In this document: one piece after another, positions 11,384 through 22,771 of the stretch | Position numbering within the stretch: the first letter of the stretch is position 1 | Layout: every line of letters starts with the position of its first letter | DNA from: Neonectria sp. B-13 | Taxonomy: Eukaryota; Ascomycota; Sordariomycetes; Hypocreales; Nectriaceae | Assembly (NCBI GenBank): GCA_002682825.1 | Contig: NOKP01000009.1 | Location: 1,054,001-1,118,000, forward strand | Direction of reading: 5' to 3' | Length of the DNA: 64,000 nt | Translations under genes and position numbers: made by a program | Notes under the pieces: generated by a model | What the model was told of the DNA's origin: nothing | Seen by the model: only the letters and a program-made list of their open reading frames with translations | Databases searched by the model: none

Positions 11384-13749
11384 AGAGGTCGAGGCATTGG
11401 GGGGAACGGTGCATGGGGGGAACGGTGCATGGCGGGAATAGGCATGATGGAACATAGTAGGATGGGGACAAGACATATTGGGCAATCGTTTATAGGGTTG
11501 GGTTCGCTTTGTTTTAGGCATTTTAATCACATCTATACCGCTAAATCCACGTCCATCGCTTCGCGAAGGAGGCTTGTCCAGTGCTCGCTATGCCCAAAAC
11601 ATGGCTGTCAACAGTAGATATGTTGAAACGCACGTCTGAATCTGACGTCGCCGACTATGTATGTAGCTGGCAATTTGACTCTATCACATCTCACCCGGCG
11701 CCAAAACCGGCCGTAGAACAGGAAAACCGGGGCGGTAGTGCACCATATTCCTTGCAGGCGAGAACGACGACTGAAATGACGGTGAGCCAGCCTTGGATGT
11801 TCGCAAAGGGAAAGTCTAAGCCGCAATTGGGAGTAATCATCCCACCTTGTCTGGGGTCCACGTCGTCTAGCTTCACTCGCATGTCGATCCACATTCCTTA
11901 TGGACGAGAACCAGCGGCCGCGGTCGGACTGGAAGGATTCCTAGCCTGACCTTCGAGCCCAATGCCCCTCGGCAGATAAAAGAGTGCCGAGAAGAGAGTC
12001 TACCGAGTCAGAGCCATCAGACGTCAGTATGGCGAACATGCCTGAACCAGAGACCCAAAAGCCGCATTTGTCTGTCAGGATTGTGACTGATAACTGAAGC
12101 TTTCTCACGCATCCCTATCTGTACAGGGAAGACACACCCAGCCAATGGCCTACATCCCGGTCAGTCGGCCAAAGAGCGGGTGGGGTCAAACGACTGCCGA
12201 ACTATTGGAAGCTTCCGAGGACTTGAAGACATCTAGAAGCAGCATTCATGGCAGAACTTGGGAATGCTGTCTTGGATCTAGCTTTCATGGTGGCCTGATT
12301 CAACGTCTCTGGGCGCAATGGAAGGAATTCGGCGACTTCTACGCCACAAACGCCCTCCAGAGCTGGCTCTTGGCGGTTCCAGGGCGTTCCAGATCCTGGT
12401 CGATTGTCAGCGACCGGGTCAACTGCTTCTCATCGGCTAACTGATCATTAGCCTCATGGAAATACGGGGGAGGATTTGTGGGTTAAATGAAAGCACCGGT
12501 TGAATCCTATGACAGGCATCTTCGGCACTGTGTTTGACAGGATGCAAGGTTGGCGAGATCCTTGGCAATGTCACAATGGTCCCTTGTTGCGTCTTGCAGG
12601 GATCGGTGGGAGCAAAGCCGGGGACAAATATATTTGTAACAGTGGCAGCCGTCAGGTGGACCTTCATCCCGGTCGACTTGTAGTGGGAACGGACCTCGCT
12701 TCGACTTCCTCATAAGGAGTTCTTTCGAGATTTCTATTACAAGAGCAAAGTCGAGCACGACTCATGGTATGACTGCTGTGGCAGTCTTCTTCTCAAAGTG
12801 GTCTTTCTCAAACCCCTCAATAATTGCCCACACCTACTTGTCATCGTGATTGCGAACATTTTATATGAGGCGGATTGATGGGGCGTCGGGCTTCTCATCA
12901 GTTTTGCGACCAAACAGCGACCCGCTAAGCAGGCGATGAGCACACTGCAAACAGAAGCGATGACGGAAAGAAACCATTATCTCATCTCCAAATACTAAAA
13001 TTCGCGTGTACCCAGCTTGATGTAGCGTGTGAAAAAAAGAAAAGAAAACCCAGTCTCAGTAAACCATTTGAGGGCTTGAGGCGGAACGACAGCGCTGTTG
13101 ACTACCACTCTTAGGACACCATTTTATAAGTGGGTTTCTTGTTCTCTTTTGCTTTTGTTCCTCAACTGTTCGTTTTTGCGGATAAGTCTATTTCTCTAGT
13201 CACTTCGCCATGTCCCAGTGTCAACTAAACAGTCCACAGCCAAAAGAGACTTCCGGTCCCGATTGTTCAAATTCTCGCTAGCACTTAGAAAGTAAGTCAT
13301 TAGTCAAGGCCTCACGATATCTATCCTGACAGTCTGATTCAAGTTTATTTAAGAAACAGGTTAATAGACTTTATTAGCAACATTCTCCGTTAATATACCT
13401 TGTTTCGCATTGATCCCGCACCCAGTCTAGACCCGCCTCGGGTTCGCCGTCGGGTTCGCCGCTGGGTTCCCATGTAAAGCTTGGGATTATTTGAACTTTA
13501 AATCAACAAGGGTCGAAATGAAGATCTCAATGCGATACAAGCCCAGTATTTTCGGTTCCTTCCCCCAGAGTTAAAACATCTGTACAAAAATAGGACCATT
13601 CTTCCTCGTAGCTAGCTCCGACTTCATTCTAGTTAGAACCTGCCTTGCTATCACATCTACTTCCTATTAGTCGGGCTCAACGTACCTCTAGTTGACCAAG
13701 AAGACCTGAGTAGTTCTATACCTTAGAGAGCAAGGTTCCATGCGGTCGT
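11384..13749. other. Gene-free stretch with possible relic DNA
   Basis: Downstream flank of two convergent genes. Frames at 11581-11949 and 12145-12444 have no recognisable domain. From about 13000 to 13750 the sequence becomes AT-richer, with a short near-repeat around 13433-13468 (GGGTTCGCCG occurring twice). It could be an old transposon remnant, but I could not identify a family. Confidence 0.4.
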
Positions 13750-16261
13750 TTAGCTGTCCAAAGGGATGCATAGAATTTCCTTTCCATGTTTCATGTCAGC
13801 CCTGCTACGCCGAGCTAACTTGACGGCTAATTTAATCCGAGGAATAGTCAACATCCCATTGTCCTCCAGCTCTTTTAAAAAAGGCCAAACGACCAAACCA
13901 TAAGCACATTTCTTGCATACAGGTCTGGTGTGTGTTGTTCTTGAACAGAAGAAGCAAAACGTCCGTATTCTGTGTAGCAAGAACCCTAGTGCATAGGAGC
14001 ATCGACCGCAACTTACGCTCTCTTGCCAAATTGGGATCGGATGAGTAGTCATTGAAAGTGAGCCACCTTCCGGCGGATGTCCCTTGGGACATGTCCACTC
14101 GTTTCGAGTTTTGAGTTCCCGAAGTTGTGAGAAGGCAGTGAAGATGGGTGGGTGGACCAGCCTCGAGAAAATCGGCGCACTAATTTCCCCTGACTTGCTG
14201 CCACAGCATCGAGGCGGCATATACTTTGGGGAAGCAAGTGACAGAGCCAAGAGTTGAATGAGGCATATATGGCACATATAATGACCGCACAGAAGAAGCT
14301 GACCGTGGCCAGATATTGTCTCTGACTTGCAGAGGTCGCAGGTACGCTTGGAGCTGGTTCCCGTTACCATGGCGTTTCTAATGTGGTTAGCGACATCAGA
14401 ACATTGAAGACGACGATGAACACGGATGTTTACCCACATTTCTTCAGTTCCACCCTGTTTACTAGGCGTAGAGCTCTCGGGACCCAATTGAGAGTCCCCA
14501 TCGTCGTCTTCAACCGATCTCAAATTCTGGGTTTTGGTACCCACAGCTGATATTGTCTTGGTGTTGGGCGTCAATGCGCCTTTTTCACTAGTGGCTGCAG
14601 TCTCCTCGATGCATACTTTTATATCCATCATGCTTTCGTTTCCCAATCCAATAGACGGCTTATCTGGGCGAAGAGGTCCATCTTGCACTTTCGCCCCATA
14701 TTTATTGGGGACGTCTTCTAGGCTCTGCAATTCGTTGTCTTCTTCCCGAGCTATCTCCAACCAGATGGGAACAGTGGTCGTTTCATGCAAACAAACAGTT
14801 CTCTCTTGGTCTTGATTAGTATCTCTTTCGGAGGAACAGTATGATGAACTTGAAAACTCAGGCTCAGACTCAGGCTGTGCAGTAGGCTGATGGTGTTGGT
14901 TTTCAGTTGTTGTATGCCCGGAATTGTCTGGTGACATTACGCTTTCAGCAGTAATTCTCTCGTCTGTGCAAGATTCCACAGCGAGGGGTTCTAGAAACTG
15001 TGAAGCAGTCTGTTTGACAGTTGGTCGGGAGAATACAGCAGTTTTGCTTCCGCTGCTCCATGCTTTTGAAGCTACTGTGCTGCACGTATTTCTGATTGAC
15101 TCCGTCTCACAAGTCTCAAGGATGCGTCTATAGGCATAGTTCAATCACTAATTCAAATGAAAGAGCTTGCTACTTACCCTTTTTTGGTATCATCGGTGGA
15201 GACAAGAGGCGTAGTCATCCATGGATGTTGAGCAGCCGATATTGCAGACAGTCGATCGTCAGGGCGTGCCCGCATGAGTTTCAAGATGAAGTCCTGTCCT
15301 TGTCGTGATACTCGGTATGAGGCCAGTTGGGCGGTTGGGAAATCAACCATCCCATGTGCATACTGGAACAAATCGCCCAGGTTCTGGAAGGGAGTGGTGT
15401 TTGTCAGTATCCTGTACGCCACAGCTCCGAGCGACCAAAGGTCCACCGAGAAGGTGTAGGGCCCTTCCAGGATAACACCCAGGGCCTCTGGGGCAGCAAA
15501 CCCAAGCGTACCACGCTGGACGGTTAGAGTACTGGTAACATCGTTATGTCTCCTCCTGCTGATACCAAAATCTGTGATTTTCACAAACCACTCCGGCTCC
15601 TTTCCAACAACCATGACATTCTGAACAACCATGTTAGCAAGATATTAATGACACAATCAGCAGTCAGTTCATACTCCTGGCTTTAAATCCCGGTGAATGA
15701 ACCCGTTGTCGTGCATGAACGACAAGCCTTCCAGGATTTGCTCTGTGATCTGTCTTGCTTGGAGTTCCGGTAGCGGTTGAGTGAGGTGGCGCTGCAGGTC
15801 GCCAAGTTCTAGGAACTCCATCGTAATGAAAACGGTATCATCACGTTCAAACCACCCATGTGAGCTCACAAAGCAATGAATGTACTGCTTTCCCATTAGG
15901 ATTCTTGGTTCTTGACCAGCAATAAGGCATGGGCACGCACATTGGGATGTGAGAACTTCATGACCGCCTCAAGTTCCTGATAATAGTCCAAATCCTGTCC
16001 TGAGACAACGGACTTCTTGACTTCTTTGACAGCCCTAAGTCTGTCACTCCCATCGTCTGTGCACCTTTCCAGGTACACCATTCCATATGTACCGTGGCCT
16101 AGGAACCTCAGCCTCGTCCAGCGTTCCTCTCTGCGCAAGCGGCGTTCGCCCGCCGATCGTCCCGAATCGTGGAAAACATGTTGAACGTAGGTTTCAAAGA
16201 AGGTGGTCTGGAGTTTGGAATCGCGAACAAGATCGGAGAGTTGGGCTTTCTCACGAGGCAT
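13750..16261 (-). CDS. Ser/Thr protein kinase with C-terminal RING-like zinc region
   Basis: Exons 16261-15941, 15887-15675, 15620-15178 and 15127-13750 join in frame to about 784 aa. The N-terminal kinase domain (about 50-320) is complete: glycine loop GHGTYG at 55-60, Lys79 in AVKEV, helix-C Glu96, HRDLKPGN with catalytic Asp174, DFG at 195-197, GFAAPEAL and a DLWSLG segment. Residues about 330-570 are polar and Ser/Thr/Glu-rich, probably disordered. From 589 a RING-like cluster appears: C589, C592, C606, H608, C611, C614, C633-C634. Further paired cysteines follow (CGRC 699-702, CFFC 717-720, CKKC 730-733), recalling IBR or zinc-ribbon folds. RING proteins usually act as ubiquitin E3 ligases; that role is inference. 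Introns are 50-54 nt. It diverges from the pseudokinase gene across 452 bp. Kinase-RING fusion is unusual. Confidence 0.8.
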
Positions 16262-16713
16262 ACTCGTGCCCCGCTCGGGTTGCTTTAGTCACAGCACGGC
16301 GTTTCGTGGCGTTATGGGCGAGGTAGTCGCGATGGAAGCCCTAAATTGGATTCAAGGGCTTCAATAATGCTGTTATTTTCGGTGTATTAGCTGAGAGGAG
16401 GTTGTTGTGGTGTATCCGAAGCGTGTTACCAAAGTGGCACTGATTCTGGCCCGATGGTCGAAAGAGAGAACTCTAGGTGGGGTGCTTAAGGCTGTGGTAA
16501 CAGAAGATCAAGCCTGGTCACTTGCTTACTTTGCTTGCCTGAGGCACATATGCTTGTGGCGTATTCATGCACCTCTATTATGTTCCGAGACCCGACTCCG
16601 AGCCTCGTTTCAACTTGGCGGTTTCTTTGGTCCTTGTCTTTTCCACGCTTTCCATCATCATCCGAACGCTTTGGCAGCTTCTTTGGAACAATCTGGGTAG
16701 CGTTCAAGAAGCA
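16262..16713. promoter_or_regulatory. 452-bp bidirectional promoter region of kinase-RING and pseudokinase genes
   Basis: The start codons of the two divergent genes are 452 bp apart, so their promoters must overlap or abut and co-expression is plausible. No unambiguous TATA box or palindromic operator was recognised. The region itself has no convincing coding frame. Confidence 0.5.
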
Positions 16714-18396
16714 ATGAGCGCCGAATTGATCCTTGCGGTGGTCGCTGCAGCGGATCTCTGCCTCAAGTAAGTAACTCAAATTCAAGGTCAAAGAGCAACA
16801 AAGACCCGCAGCAACCACCAAGACCGTGAGCGCTAATCCGTGTGCAGATATGGTAAGAGGCTCGTCGGGCTGTATCAAGACTTCAAAAATGCCGACGAAT
16901 CTGTCAAGGAGAAAATCCTAATAGTAGAGGCGATATGGAGTCGAACAGCTACTCAGATCGACTTCGTCAAGCGTATCACGAAGACGCTTGACAAAGAGCA
17001 TTGCAGGGTTCAATTTGAGGTTCTTGAGATGCTCAGAAGTAAGCTGATAATAGCGGTGACCAAATTTGAGTCCATCTCTAAAAAGCCTCCCGACAATGGC
17101 GTCAAGAAGTGGAAGCTCTTTTTGGTCCGTGAAGGTCTCGACGAGACGGTATCTCAACTGCAACTATGGCAACGTCTTTTTGATCCTAGCTGGTACCTGA
17201 TGCTTCGAATCGACGACAAACTCGTCGATGTAGAACTGGCCACCGAGTTACAGTCTAGTTCAATTTCGGGCTCCTCCTTACGCTCGACAGACACTCCAAT
17301 AACCAATATCGGTCATACTTTGACCGCGGCGCAGTCCCTACGCAATGTCTTGAAGAGCGCGCCGGATACGAACATACACATATCCCTTCTTCAGAATGGA
17401 TTAGACTGGGACAATGCAACATCTATCCCGTTTTCCAAAACGCGACTTGTTCGGCGAACTGGCTCTTCAAAAATATATCTTGTCGATACAATCCTCTGCG
17501 ATTCAAACCTTGACGTCCCCGCCGCCAGGGCAGACACAGAGGACTTGGTCAAGAAGTTAAGCCAAGCTGACACAGCCGTTTTCGGTCTCCTTGCATGCCA
17601 TGGGCTCGTCAAAAGGAAAGATCTAGAAACGCGGCGACTTGCATCACTAGACTTGGTTTTTTGTATGCCAACAGAGGGCGTTCCTATGACATTAAGGCAA
17701 CGACTGATGCAGCCGTCAACTTTCAGTCTGACGGATACTTTGAATGTCGCAAGGCAACTTGCCAGAGCCGTCAGTTTTGTGCACGCCTGTGACTTTGTTC
17801 ACAAGAATATTCGACCAGAGACAATTCTATTGTTTCCTAGCGACGGTACCTTGGGCAACAGCAAGCTTCTCGGCGATGCTTACGTGCTCGGCTTCGATTC
17901 CTTTCGCAGCGTGAACTTCCATACTCTTCTCAGAGGCGATGTTGCATGGGAACGAAACCTGTATCGACATCCATCTCGTCAGGGAGTTCGCGCACAAGAT
18001 AAATACTCGATGCAGCATGATTTGTATAGCCTAGGGGTTTGTTTGCTGGAGCTTGGACTATGGATGAGCTTTGTCGAGTACGAGGCAGATGATGGAAAAA
18101 TCGAGGTCTCGCCAAGCGAGGCTTTGGGATTGAAGATAAATGACTTCAAGCAAGAGACGTTAGACTCTAAGCCTTTCCCCTTGGTCAAGGATCATCTGGT
18201 CATTCTTGCCCAGTCCAAACTTCCAATGAGGATGGGTGATAAGTATACGTCTGTCGTGGTTAACTGTCTTACCTGCCTTGACGAAGGAAATGCGGACTTT
18301 GGCGGAGAGAGTGAGTTGCAAGACGAGGATGGGATTTTGATTGGGTTGAAGTTTATCGAGAAGGTTTTGTTCCGGCTGAGCGAGATCTCATTCTGA
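16714..18396 (+). CDS. HeLo-like helical bundle - pseudokinase protein (MLKL-like layout)
   Basis: Exons 16714-16766 and 16848-18396 give about 533 aa. The tiny first exon supplies MSAELILAVVAAADLCLK, a hydrophobic N-terminal helix typical of HeLo and HeLo-like domains. Residues 1 to about 150 look all-helical. Residues about 210-520 form a kinase-like domain with lost catalytic residues: no clear glycine loop, no VAIK lysine, HKN (336-338) in place of HRD within FVHKNIRPETILL, and GFD (366-368) in place of DFG. The structural HDLYSLGVCLLELG segment of the C-lobe (408-421) is kept. Fungi carry many such HeLo-like/kinase-like proteins. The layout parallels animal MLKL, whose four-helix bundle is related to HeLo folds. 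A cell-death executor role is inferred, not shown. Confidence 0.75.
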
Positions 18397-19728
18397 GAGG
18401 CCTAAAAAGCGTCCAACGCGCCATTGGGGATCTTCTCCACGGCTGTCGAGCTTACTTCGAGTTAAATTCTGCTAGCTGAAAGTCACGTCTACCATGATGA
18501 TAAAGGTGCAGCAGAGTTTCTCTATTAGTCAATGTGCCCTCCGATGAGCGAGCCCCGGATGTGCATCATGTGCACCAAACACCAAGAGAGGCCATATAAG
18601 CGTATCTTATCTTCAAAGCGGCTCGCTCTGGATTTGTCGCATTCGTCCATGAGGCCACCGTATTCCGTATAGTCCGTCACGCATATCGCCCGCTCGTAAC
18701 GACCGTCTCGAAGTCCATGTGTTAGGAAACGCCCACGTCGTTCCACAGTTGCTGAAAGATGAAAGGAGAGCAAAGCTCATTACGAAGAAAGAAATTTAAC
18801 GCCAAATCTGGGCCCATCACCAGCATGACTGCTCATGTCATTTAACCAGCATGATCAGCATAACTACATTACCTCGGACTGAGCTTTTGGCGATGGAGTC
18901 CGAGCGAGTGCCCCACGGAACTTCATTTGTGGAGATCCTATTTTCCGACCGACTTCGCCACATAACTCCGAGCACCCCACCTAAGGTCCTGTTCTTGGCA
19001 TTATTGATTATTTGCGATCCCCGTATGCCTAGCATTGAATCAGATCATCTTCAGTCTCGTTGCGGTACCATGACGCTATGAATCCGCATGTTTCTGGCTC
19101 CTTGCGGTGAACATGCCCAATGATGTGCCTAAACATGCTGGAGCAGCCGGAAAGTAGTGATGACACAGTCAACGCTGCATGTGGAGCGATCCGAGCATCC
19201 ATGGATTGTTTCAATGGATGTTGTCGTGTTAAACGATAATCTCGCGGCTGACTGTATTATATAATCCCCGCGCTCGCACTCATCAATTGCCGCCAGGAAC
19301 GCTGCTTACCTCCATGTTGTATCAGTCCGAGCATGCAGTCAGCATACTAATTTTAGCTTAAAATTTGGGGGCTATTCCTTCCAAAAGTGAATCCACCCTT
19401 AACACAGGCAGGTATCCAACATTCCTTCCCGGCCAGCATACCTACGTAACAGTTGTTTAATCTGCATGTAGGAGGAGGCTGTGTTAGTTGCGAATGTGAA
19501 CCGCCACTACCCATGGCATGGATTACTACAAGCTTGGTTTCCGAGTCCACCTCAGTCTGTTATAAAAGGGACCGACTCGACGATATTTCTGGACATCTAT
19601 CTACAACAAGATCATCAATCAACCTTCCTCTCAACAGTCCATCTACTTTGGGCAACAGTTCAACATTGATTCTTTGAACATCGAAACAGCGAACCAACAA
19701 CTCAAAGTCTCTTCCCCCAACCTTTACA
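18397..19728. other. Intergenic region upstream of secreted-protein gene
   Basis: It contains only short frames. One minus-strand frame at 18525-18773 (82 codons) has a plausible amino-acid composition but no motif I recognise, and may be a gene relic. The last 200 bp is the promoter of the next gene. Confidence 0.4.
19561..19567 (+). promoter_or_regulatory. TATA box (TATAAAA)
   Basis: A consensus TATAAAA lies 162 bp upstream of the ATG at 19729, a sensible distance for a strongly or conditionally expressed fungal gene. Confidence 0.5.
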
Positions 19729-20718
19729 ATGCCTTCCATTGTTCCCTTCGTTCTCCTTGGCCTCGGTAGCTTCCAGCTTGCCGCAAGCCAAATCGTCAAC
19801 TGCAACTCTCTCGGTATCACGAACGGCTTCCAGGGCTACGACCAGTGGCGCGCGTCGACCAAGGATTGCGCGGAAGCTACCAACCAGCTGGAGGAGCACT
19901 TTGGTGAAGTCGTCCCAGAGGCTTCAAACGGCTGCGTCTCCTTGGCAACGGCGGGCGACTGCGAAATTTCCATGTGCGACTCTTCAGACGTCCGTAGGGC
20001 CATCTACTACGAGGCGGTGTGGACGGCAGCTAGGATCGTCCACGCCAGACACAAGGCGGACGGGAATGTAGCGGGATACGTCTCGCTCGATGATTATAGC
20101 GACTCCGGCGGCTTCAAGACGTTTGTTAAGGTCGCTCGGAAGGATACCCCTAATCCCCAGGGTAAACGAAAGCGTGGCCTGCTAGGGCGCCGGAGTGCCT
20201 TGACCCTGGACGAGCGGGAAGAAACCAAGGAGACGGAGGTTCAGACTTGGCCAGGCGAGGACGGCGAGTATCCGAACCTGGAAAAACGTGCAAACAACTG
20301 GTGGAGCAAGGAAACGAGGAATATCCCTAACACGGGGTTGTACGCAAACATCCGCGCCGCGTGGGGGCCCGATGAGACCATCGCGACTGAACAACTCGAG
20401 AACGGCATGGAAAATCTGCTTGTCGACTGGAATAATGCGCAGGGCCAGCCTTCAACCCTCCGGCCCGCGGCGTATATGGCCCCCGGCGAGATGCTGATCG
20501 AGTTCGAGTGGGCCGCACACAACAACCATAACGTTGACGCTGTTACACCCGAGGAGAGGATCATCCTCCTGCATTGGGCGGTCGAGGAGCGCCAGACCTA
20601 TGGCGACCAGGAAAACTTCTCCATGCAGATTCGACGAGGCGGAGAAAGCCTCGGGCATCTTATCATCCGCGTCTTCTGGGCGGGACTCAACGATGCGTTG
20701 GCCGACGTCTGCGGCTAA
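19729..20718 (+). CDS. Secreted protein of unknown function with dibasic processing sites
   Basis: Single exon, 329 aa. The N-terminus is a clear signal peptide (MPSIVPFVLLGLGSFQLAAS, cleavage probably before QIVNC). Five cysteines sit in the first part (VNC, KDC, NGC, GDC, SMC) and one near the very C-terminus (DVCG). In the middle are Kex2-type sites: GKRKRG, GRR and LEKR followed by ANNWW. The protein may therefore be cut into an N-terminal cysteine-rich chain and a C-terminal chain of about 140 aa. The two chains could stay linked through the lone C-terminal cysteine. I do not recognise either part. An effector, antimicrobial or self-recognition role is possible but unproven. A TATA box precedes it and the tyrosinase gene lies 2 kb downstream. 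Confidence 0.72.
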   Translation: MPSIVPFVLLGLGSFQLAASQIVNCNSLGITNGFQGYDQWRASTKDCAEATNQLEEHFGEVVPEASNGCVSLATAGDCEISMCDSSDVRRAIYYEAVWTAARIVHARHKADGNVAGYVSLDDYSDSGGFKTFVKVARKDTPNPQGKRKRGLLGRRSALTLDEREETKETEVQTWPGEDGEYPNLEKRANNWWSKETRNIPNTGLYANIRAAWGPDETIATEQLENGMENLLVDWNNAQGQPSTLRPAAYMAPGEMLIEFEWAAHNNHNVDAVTPEERIILLHWAVEERQTYGDQENFSMQIRRGGESLGHLIIRVFWAGLNDALADVCG

Positions 20719-22771
20719 GTTGCTGGGGGTGGAATAGAGGGCCTATGTGACGGCTTTAGACTCCGTCTCGGAATGGAACAGTTGAGGGCTTATGTGTATG
20801 GGCGGAAAGTCGAGCTAGAATATATAGATACAAGGAGTGTTAAGAAAAGGTGTAATGGTCAGAGACCACGAAAACTGTTTATCTGAATCGGGTGCCTGTT
20901 CTTGAATCACGACAGCGAGATGTGAGACGTAACATCTTGCAGCTTCTTGGTCGTGCTCCTCTGTCGCCCGTGTGGTTGAGGCGGCATGTGTAACATTCTG
21001 ACTTCTGGTTTCAAAATTTAAACTACCACATCCGAGAAGATGTAGAGAACCCGTGGGTACAGCTTTGTAGTCATGTACTGTCTCGATTTCGTCGTGGTGC
21101 TATCCGCGTCCGTGATCCCCAATTTGATGAGTGTCGACGGGAATGCTCTAGGCCAGTAAAATTCGACTTCACCCATGTTCCCCAGCCCGTCGGACCTAAG
21201 ACTGAACAGAAAATCAAGGCATCGGGCTTGGCAGAAGTGATCATCAGGGATGTAATTCTCCGATCGAGGCGCTTGAGACACCAAGCCATTCAGTTATTTT
21301 TAGGCCCTGCGTTAGTAGATTACGCAAAGTCGTATCTGACTTTATGACCCGCTGACTCAGCGGCAGTCGGGATCTTGGATGTTCCCTCTTTCTCTGCTGT
21401 ACTAAACTACAGTAATTATTGCAATTTTGGATAATCTTAAGTGTCCTTTGATTGTTTAGGTATAGTTTTTATGCCAACTGTAAGATATCTACTAAGTTAG
21501 TATAGAATACTCCTTATTAGTAGTATAGAGAGAGTAATAGCTTCTAGAACCCTAAAGTAATAAATATAACTATAGCTTAACTAATGTCTTTTGCTATATA
21601 TTAAATTCCTAATTGCTTTCTAAATACCTTTTGTTTTTTAAAAAGAAGGTTCTTAACCTAAGTTGAGCGAATGAGCTATAAGGAAATAATATACTTATGA
21701 TATTTACTTAGTCTTGAACTTTTTAATGAATAAGATACTAAGGCTAAAAGGCCCTTACTAGAAGAAGCCTACTACTTGAAATCAAACCTAAGTTTACCTT
21801 GTACATATAGGCTTGACAGAGAGTCAGTGCATTATGCTTCCTCAGCCGCTTCCAGCGAGTCCAGGCTCGAACAACAGTGTTGAAATCATCATGAGCTCGT
21901 ATTGTGGCTGCGGGAAGTTACAGAGCCTTGCCCCGGCTGGGAAGCGAGACGGACCCGTTATCAAGACAGGTTGGTGATGGATGGGGCCCATCTATTGGGC
22001 CCCGTAGATACGGCGCTGAGTAAGCGCAAGAACCTCCTGGCACAGCCTTAACGCACAGACATGTCAGTCCAGGTCCAGGTGGAGGCAACGAAATGGCCAT
22101 ACAAAGTAAGAAATCTCTTCATGCTGTTACAGGAATTGATCGCAACCGGCAAAGTGTGTGACTTGTCACCTGAAGGCAACGAGAAGACTTCAGGAATGAT
22201 GCAAACTCCAAGAACGTGGTATCACTTATTCTTGCGGCCTGTGCCGTAGATATTGAACAGTCATCATCCCGGGTCGTAGACCCCTCCCTACCTTACTATC
22301 CGTTCCATATTGTCTTGTAAAATGTCTACGGGGTGGACTATGCAGCATAAGCATTAGCCAATGAAATCAGTGGGGCTAGTCCATATTGTCAAGGGGCAAA
22401 CTCTAGCAAGACAATATCCACTCCATATCGCATACCATGTCAACACCGAAGCTCCGTCCGCGAAGGCTTCAACAGTCATGCCAAGTCAATTACCCTGGTC
22501 AAGTCACGGATTTGCGATCTCCGTGCTCCCGATCGTTGTCCATTATACCGATGTCTCGGGTTCCCAGATTGATGCGAGTGCCGGTGTCGGTGCCCTGAAT
22601 TAGCAGCTCAATATGTAATCCCCGCTTGGTGGGTTCAGTTACCGCATATAAATAGATCATTTGTCCATCATTGACTTCAATATTACATCTGGTCCTGTAG
22701 AGCTTTTATCGTTTCATCCATACTTGATCAAACCACTTTTTTCCTCTTCTGATTCTTTTGTTATATCGATC
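20719..22771. other. Intergenic region with AT-rich block (about 21370-21830)
   Basis: Between 21370 and 21830 base composition shifts sharply to A+T with many TA steps, unlike either flank. No open frame of note exists there. In filamentous ascomycetes this look often marks a repeat degraded by RIP. The last 130 bp belongs to the tyrosinase promoter. Confidence 0.55.
22647..22654 (+). promoter_or_regulatory. TATA box (TATAAATA)
   Basis: TATAAATA lies about 125 bp upstream of the tyrosinase ATG at 22772. Confidence 0.45.
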
